Shown here: one piece after another, positions 59,836-64,000 of the stretch
Numbering within the stretch: position 1 is the first letter of the stretch
How the letters are laid out: each line of letters begins with the position of its first letter
Assembly: GCA_013216135.1 (NCBI GenBank)
Contig: JABSOS010000012.1
Span: forward strand, 31,334-95,333
DNA: 64,000 nucleotides
Reading direction: 5' to 3'
DNA from: Candidatus Caenarcanales bacterium
Lineage (GTDB): Bacteria; Cyanobacteriota; Vampirovibrionia; LMEP-6097
Position numbers and translations under genes: made by a program
Notes under the pieces: model-generated
Told to the model about the DNA's origin: nothing
The model's input: the letters and a program-made list of their open reading frames with translations, nothing else
The model's database searches: none

Positions 59836-61731
59836 ATGGGACTTAGAGATTTTTTCAAGGCAAAACGAATCGAAAAATTCGGCAAGAAAGAAGCTAACAC
59901 AAAAAATAATGTTAGTGATGAGCAAATTGCTCAAAATTGGGCGCTGTGTCCTAACTGTAATGAAAGAACTTACAAGCTTGAGTATGAGAAGAATTTAAAT
60001 GTTTGTCCACATTGTGGTTATCACGACAGAATCAGTTTAAGTGGCAGGATTGCTTCATTAGTAGATGAAGGTTCTTTTAAAGAATTTGCTACTGATATTG
60101 AAGCAACTGATCCATTAGAGTTCCATGATGGTCGTAAGTCTTATACAGATAGTATTAAAGGCGCTAAAGCTAAAACTGGTATGGATGAAGCTATATCTGT
60201 AGGTGAAGCTAAAATGCATGGTGCTAGAGTTTCACTTGCAATTATGAATTTCTCTTTCTTAGGTGGTAGCATGGGATCTGTTGTAGGAGAGAAGTTTACT
60301 CGTGCAGTTAAGCACGCTATAAAAGAAAATATTCCTATGATTTCTTTATCTAGCTCTGGTGGAGCAAGAATGCACGAAGGAATTTTAAGTTTAATGCAGA
60401 TGGCGAAGACTTCTGTGGCATTAGCTGAGCTTTCTGAAGCTAAGTTACCATTTATTTCGATTCTAACTGATCCTACTTATGGTGGTGTTTCAGCTAGTTT
60501 TGCTAGTTTAGGTGATTATTTAATTGCGGAGCCTAAAGCTAGAATTGGTTTTGCTGGAAGAAGAGTTATCGAGGAAACTGTAAAAGAAAAACTGCCAGCT
60601 GATTTCCAAACTGCTGAGTATCTTTTAGAACATGGACAGATTGATTTGATTGTTTCTAGAAAGGATATGAAAGCTAAAATTGCTCAAATTCTTAAAGTTC
60701 ATGGTTTTGCAGTTAATGACACTTTAAAGAAAGTTCCAGAGAAGAAAGAAGCTGTAAAAGTAAAAGATATTCCTCTTGAATTTGAGAAGCCATTAATTTC
60801 TATTCAAAACGAAATTACTAATATCGAGAAGAAAATTGCGAGTAACGAGGATCAAAACCTTTTAAATACTTTAAAAGAGCAATATGCAGAAGTTGAAGAG
60901 AAAATTTATTCTAACTTAAACCCTCTTGAAATCACGAAGATCGCTAGACACCCTAGTAGACCTAACATCGAAGATTACTTAGAAATGGTCTGTGAATCAG
61001 GTGACTATGTCGAAATTCATGGTGATAGAGCTGGAACCGATGATGAAGCGATTATGACAGCTTTAGTTGAGCTTGCTGGTTATTCATTTATGGCTATCGG
61101 TATGAGAAAGGGTAGAAACATTAAACAAAACCAAGCTCGTAATTTTGGTATGCCTCAACCAGAAGGTTATAGAAAAGCTAAGCGTGCTATGGAGCTTGCA
61201 AATAAATTTAATTTGCCTATTGTTACATTTATCGATACTCCTGGAGCATATCCTGGATTAAATGCTGAAGCTAATGGTCAATCTATTGCTATCGCTGAGA
61301 ATTTAAAAGTTCTTGCTGGTTTAGAAGTACCTGTGCTTGCTATCGTGACTGGTGAAGGTGGCTCTGGTGGAGCACTTGCAATCGGTGTTGCCAACAAGAT
61401 CTTAATGTTAGAAAACTCTGTTTATTCAGTAATCAGCCCAGAAGGCTGTGCTGCAATTCTTTGGAAAACTCGTGAGAAAGCTGCTCAAGCTGCTGAAGCA
61501 CTTAAAATTACTTCTAAAGATTTATTGAAATTAGGTATAGTAGATAGAATTATAGATGAGCCTAAAGGTGGAGCACATAAGGATTGGGATGTTACAGCTA
61601 CTAATCTTAAGCTTGCTCTTGTTGAAGAGTTAAAAGCACTTTTAAAATTAAGTCCAGCTAAAGTTAAAGCACAAAGATCTGAAAAATTCATGAACTTTGG
61701 GGTTTTCGAAGAAAAAGTAGCGGTTAGTTAG
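59836..61731 (+). CDS. accDA: acetyl-CoA carboxylase carboxyltransferase, AccD-AccA fusion, 631 aa
   Basis: Both carboxyltransferase subunits in one chain; with biotin carboxylase and BCCP it makes malonyl-CoA for fatty acids. Residues 35-70 contain the AccD zinc ribbon (CPNC and CPHC). The beta domain runs to about 300, with SSGGARMHEG and SLGDYLIAEP. A charged helical linker (about 305-365) leads to the alpha domain, with HGDRAGTDDEAI, FIDTPGAYPG and GEGGSGGALA. In E. coli these are separate proteins. A TATAAT (59819-59824) lies 11 bases before the ATG, so the leader is only a few bases. Confidence 0.93.
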   Translation: MGLRDFFKAKRIEKFGKKEANTKNNVSDEQIAQNWALCPNCNERTYKLEYEKNLNVCPHCGYHDRISLSGRIASLVDEGSFKEFATDIEATDPLEFHDGRKSYTDSIKGAKAKTGMDEAISVGEAKMHGARVSLAIMNFSFLGGSMGSVVGEKFTRAVKHAIKENIPMISLSSSGGARMHEGILSLMQMAKTSVALAELSEAKLPFISILTDPTYGGVSASFASLGDYLIAEPKARIGFAGRRVIEETVKEKLPADFQTAEYLLEHGQIDLIVSRKDMKAKIAQILKVHGFAVNDTLKKVPEKKEAVKVKDIPLEFEKPLISIQNEITNIEKKIASNEDQNLLNTLKEQYAEVEEKIYSNLNPLEITKIARHPSRPNIEDYLEMVCESGDYVEIHGDRAGTDDEAIMTALVELAGYSFMAIGMRKGRNIKQNQARNFGMPQPEGYRKAKRAMELANKFNLPIVTFIDTPGAYPGLNAEANGQSIAIAENLKVLAGLEVPVLAIVTGEGGSGGALAIGVANKILMLENSVYSVISPEGCAAILWKTREKAAQAAEALKITSKDLLKLGIVDRIIDEPKGGAHKDWDVTATNLKLALVEELKALLKLSPAKVKAQRSEKFMNFGVFEEKVAVS

Positions 61732-61915
61732 GTTTAATAAAAAGCTTTAGCGTGTGAATTGCAAACACAGTGTTGTCATTTTTTTGTGAACGGATCGTTC
61801 TTTTATTGTGCAGTTCAGTAAGTGAACTGCTGGTCGATACTCAAATTCACTGCAAAAACAACAGCACTGTGCTTGTAATTCCATATAGATAAGCTTTTTT
61901 ATTAAAGCTAACTAA
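61724..61915 (+). ncRNA. rod-shaped inverted-repeat element, 6S-like RNA candidate
   Basis: Almost the whole gap after accDA folds into one rod. TTAGTTAG (61724-61731) pairs with CTAACTAA (61908-61915); the A/T-rich stem TTTAATAAAAAGCTT (61733-61747) pairs with 61891-61906 with one bulge; GAATTGCAA pairs with TTGTAATTC, CACAGTG with CACTGTG, TTGT with ACAG, and GTGAA with TTCAC. A central bubble (61791-61809 and 61831-61845) and an apical 8-bp hairpin, GCAGTTCA-5-TGAACTGC, complete it. The size (about 175-190 nt) and bubble recall 6S RNA, an RNA polymerase regulator. Alternatives are a palindromic mobile element, which would have supplied the accDA stop codon, or a bidirectional terminator. 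Strand is not certain. Confidence 0.5.
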
Positions 61916-61950
61916 TTTTAGAGATAGTGTTTGGAAGCCTTATGGCTTCT

Positions 61951-61959
61951 TGGTAAGAT
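61951..61959 (+). promoter_or_regulatory. extended -10 promoter of the secreted-protein gene
   Basis: TGGTAAGAT fits TGnTAnnnT. The ATG at 61969 is nine bases away, so the mRNA would have almost no leader. It is preceded by a small hairpin, GAAGCCTTATGGCTTC (61934-61949), with a T after it. Confidence 0.5.
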
Positions 61960-61968
61960 AGTATGTAG

Positions 61969-62631
61969 ATGAGAGTTAGCTTTAACTATTTCTTTTTTAT
62001 ATTATTAGTAATATCTGCTTTTAGTTCTTTGAACTTAAGTGCTGCAAAGAAGTTTAAGGCTATGCATCAGGGGGAGCAGGTTTTGCTTTTAGAGCATGAT
62101 CCAGAAGAAATTAAGCCTGAGAAGTTTGTTGAGATTGAAGAGATTTTAAGTAAACACTTGGATGGTGAGTTTGTTTTAGCTCGTGTTGAGGATATTTTTC
62201 CTTATGATTTAAGTGATGAGAAGAAAGAAGTACTGACTCGTAAGTCTCAAGCTGATTTGCGTAGTTATTATAATTATGTTCGCACTGATTTGGAGCATCT
62301 TTCAGGTGGGAAAACACTTAAATATATAAAGAAAGATTTTGATTTAGATGGTTACTATGACTATGCTGTGGTAACTGTAAATAAAAAGAATCATGAGAAA
62401 TCTTTTGTGATCGTTAATAAGAAGAAATTACTTTTTAAAGATTCATTTGATAGAACTTACCTCGAATTAGTTAATGGTGGGAAGTATCCATTAGATTTAG
62501 ATACGGGACACTCTTTTAAAAAAGTTAATTCCCCCTGTTTAAGACTTAGATCTTTTGATGGCAAACAAGATTTTGTTTATTTCGATAGACGCAAAAAAGA
62601 TTGGGTTAAAATAGGTTTTGATGCCGAATAA
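61969..62631 (+). CDS. secreted protein of unknown function, 220 aa
   Basis: An N-terminal signal peptide is clear: a positive start, a hydrophobic stretch YFFFILLVISAFSSLNLS and a probable cleavage site after SAA (about residue 26). DFDLDGYYDYAVV (about 124-136) resembles the FG-GAP/EF-hand-like loop of secreted repeat proteins (DxDxDGxxDxAVV), which often binds calcium. The rest is mixed and charged. The family is not recognised. The gene overlaps the SDR gene that follows by 11 bases, suggesting one transcript. Confidence 0.75.
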   Translation: MRVSFNYFFFILLVISAFSSLNLSAAKKFKAMHQGEQVLLLEHDPEEIKPEKFVEIEEILSKHLDGEFVLARVEDIFPYDLSDEKKEVLTRKSQADLRSYYNYVRTDLEHLSGGKTLKYIKKDFDLDGYYDYAVVTVNKKNHEKSFVIVNKKKLLFKDSFDRTYLELVNGGKYPLDLDTGHSFKKVNSPCLRLRSFDGKQDFVYFDRRKKDWVKIGFDAE

Positions 62632-63268
62632 AATCGCTATAGTTACTGGTAATAATGTCGGCTTAGGTAGAGCCTTAACTGAAAGACTTGCTGAAATTGG
62701 TTATCAGACTCCAGAAATTATCAGAAGTAGAAATTATGATCTTAAAGATCCAGAAGCTTCTAGCCGTTTAGTAAAAGATATAGTTGAGAGATACGGCTCT
62801 ATTGATTTACTAGTAAATAATGTTGGTAATTATATAAATAAACCTATTAGTCAGTTCAGCTTTGCTGAGTGGCGTGAAATGATTGATTCAAATTTAAATT
62901 CAGCTTTTTATCTCTCTCAAAGAGCCTTACCTTATCTTAGAGAGTCTCATGGCAGGATTTTGAATATAGGTTACGCAAGTATGGAAAAACTTGATCCTAG
63001 CGTTAATGTAACTGCTTATCAAGCAGCTAAGACGGGTCTACTGGTTTTGACTCGTGGTATGGCGAAGGAAGAAGCTCAACATGGAGTTTTGATTAATATG
63101 CTTTCTCCTGGTTATATGGAAAATACTGTGACTGATAAATTTATGCCTCAAATGCCTTTAGGGCGTTTTGCTACTTTAGATGAAGCTGTTGATGCTGCTT
63201 TCTTTTTAGTTCAGAGTAATTATATTACCGGTCAGAACCTTGAACTTGCAGGTGGATGGGGTCTATAG
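62621..63268 (+). CDS. short-chain dehydrogenase/reductase, 215 aa
   Basis: NAD(P)-dependent oxidoreductase of the classical SDR type. IVTGNNVGLGRAL is the TGxxxGxG cofactor motif, LVNNVGNY the NNAG motif, and ILNIGYASME with YQAAK gives the catalytic region and YxxxK. SPGYMENT and GQNLELAGGWGL are typical ends of FabG/pteridine-reductase-like members. It is shorter than FabG (about 245). ATG 62621 is chosen over a TTG one codon earlier. FabG-like activity would suit the nearby accDA gene, but this is inference. Confidence 0.82.
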   Translation: MPNKIAIVTGNNVGLGRALTERLAEIGYQTPEIIRSRNYDLKDPEASSRLVKDIVERYGSIDLLVNNVGNYINKPISQFSFAEWREMIDSNLNSAFYLSQRALPYLRESHGRILNIGYASMEKLDPSVNVTAYQAAKTGLLVLTRGMAKEEAQHGVLINMLSPGYMENTVTDKFMPQMPLGRFATLDEAVDAAFFLVQSNYITGQNLELAGGWGL

Positions 63269-63884
63269 GATTTTTTACTGAGTAGTTTCTTGCTTGAAAT
63301 TGATTTGGAGATAAGAATGATGTTCCAGCAATTTTTACTGCTGCTATTGATGCTGCCAATTTATTTCGCAAATTATTGATTTTTTGTTTAGTTAAACTCT
63401 TCTTATTTTCTTGAATTTCAGTTGACTTAGGCTCTATTTTTTCTTCCTGACTTCGCTTGGCTTGAAGTTTCGTGGATATATCAATCCTAGTATAGTCCTT
63501 AATAGTTTGAACAACTATCTCTGGATCCTGCCCAAGGATCTCAACTAAATTTTCACCATATTGAATAAGTTTATTTGTTAGACTGCTTTCATTAATATTT
63601 TCTTGTATTTTAGCTTGCTCTTTTCCAATAAGATTGTTAAATTTTAAAAGATATTGATTTAAAAGGCGATTTGTATTAGGACCTGCATTTGATTTATATA
63701 ATGGAGATAGAAATTGACTAGGGGAGCGACCTGGCAATTCTACACCAAGTTTATCTAAATCGCTAGCAATTCGGTTTATATACATCTCAGCTACTTCTAG
63801 AGTATTTGTAAGATTATGTTGTTTATGGTATTTTATAGCTCCCTTTAATCCTTCCATCAAATTACCATTGCTCAATTTTTGCAA
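63225..63884 (-). CDS. orphan protein, 219 aa, start uncertain
   Basis: No family recognised. The first 140 residues are helical, and about 140-175 is a charged, Lys/Glu-rich linker; SFLSPNQFQARNYSV lies near the end. The listed start is TTG at 63884, without a ribosome site; the frame stays open upstream to about 63929, and an ATG lies nine codons in. It overlaps the end of the SDR gene by 44 bases, tail to tail. Style resembles the orphan at 524-2764. Nothing else is seen from 63930 to the end of the window. Confidence 0.6.
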   Translation of the reverse strand: MQKLSNGNLMEGLKGAIKYHKQHNLTNTLEVAEMYINRIASDLDKLGVELPGRSPSQFLSPLYKSNAGPNTNRLLNQYLLKFNNLIGKEQAKIQENINESSLTNKLIQYGENLVEILGQDPEIVVQTIKDYTRIDISTKLQAKRSQEEKIEPKSTEIQENKKSLTKQKINNLRNKLAASIAAVKIAGTSFLSPNQFQARNYSVKNPIDPIHLQVQGSDR

Positions 63885-64000
63885 GTCTGTTAGATTTTGG
63901 TTTTGCTGATTTTGATAATTAATAAGGCTCTAGACCATTAAACTTTATGATTCTTTAGAAATTACTAACTCGTACAACTCCTTTTCTAGCTCCTGATTGT

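Noticed and set aside
1..64000. tRNA or rRNA genes
   Set aside because: I saw no cloverleaf-like segments or rRNA-conserved stretches in the few gaps; reading by eye could miss one.

Overview
This is an AT-rich (roughly 30% G+C by eye), gene-dense bacterial window using the standard bacterial code. Features point to a flagellated Gram-negative-type bacterium: two flagellin genes, an ADP-heptose-type adenylyltransferase, and a very large nucleotide-sugar gene island of the O-antigen or flagellin-glycan kind. A fused AccD-AccA protein, an archaeal-type (group II) chaperonin and FeoA/FeoB add to the picture. No rRNA, tRNA or marker gene is present, so the phylum cannot be fixed; an uncultured lineage such as Melainabacteria or Margulisbacteria is only a guess.

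Layout. 1-10.3 kb: heptose adenylyltransferase, two large orphan proteins (one with pentapeptide repeats), FeoA-FeoB, an AAA/DUF4143 ATPase and the group II-like chaperonin. 10.4-15.1 kb: a fragment of an FAD oxidoreductase, two TPR-sulfotransferase-type proteins (one without PAPS-binding motifs) and a MidA-like methyltransferase. 15.1-21.3 kb, minus strand: RfbF, an epimerase, a ThDP enzyme, a cupin, a second RfbF-like protein and an FkbM methyltransferase. 21.4-22.2 kb: a decayed 802-bp insertion sequence with perfect 19-bp ends and a 5-bp target duplication. 22.4-25.2 kb, plus strand: PseB, PseC and the Pse-associated methylase. 25.2-37.0 kb, minus strand: a tightly overlapping run of 14 genes with NeuB-like, PseH-, PseG- and PseF-like proteins and sugar-decorating enzymes. 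37.2-51.3 kb: three GT41 (SPINDLY/OGT-type) proteins, a NeuB-cupin fusion, a second ThDP enzyme, two Zn-type methyltransferases, RfbG and RfbH. 51.4-53.9 kb: two flagellins with sigma-28-type promoters. 54-64 kb: peroxiredoxin, tandem-HTH protein, orphan proteins, HipBA with an operator array, AccDA, a rod-shaped RNA or palindromic element, a secreted protein, an SDR and a partial orphan gene.

How the genes may work together (inference). Two sugar pathways are visible. One is pseudaminic-type nonulosonate synthesis (PseB, C, H, G, a NeuB-type synthase and F). The other runs glucose-1-P to CDP-glucose to CDP-4-keto-6-deoxyglucose to a CDP-3,6-dideoxy-4-keto sugar (RfbF, RfbG, RfbH). The two ThDP enzymes resemble acetolactate synthase, and in this setting recall YerE, which makes the branched sugar yersiniose. 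Cytoplasmic GT41 transferases next to the flagellins suggest that flagellin is the acceptor for at least part of this chemistry.

Regulation visible in sequence: sigma-28-type promoters at both flagellins, three hipBA operators spaced exactly 50 bp apart, a consensus sigma-70 promoter for rfbF, and a recurring extended -10 element placed so close to the start codon that several single genes look leaderless.
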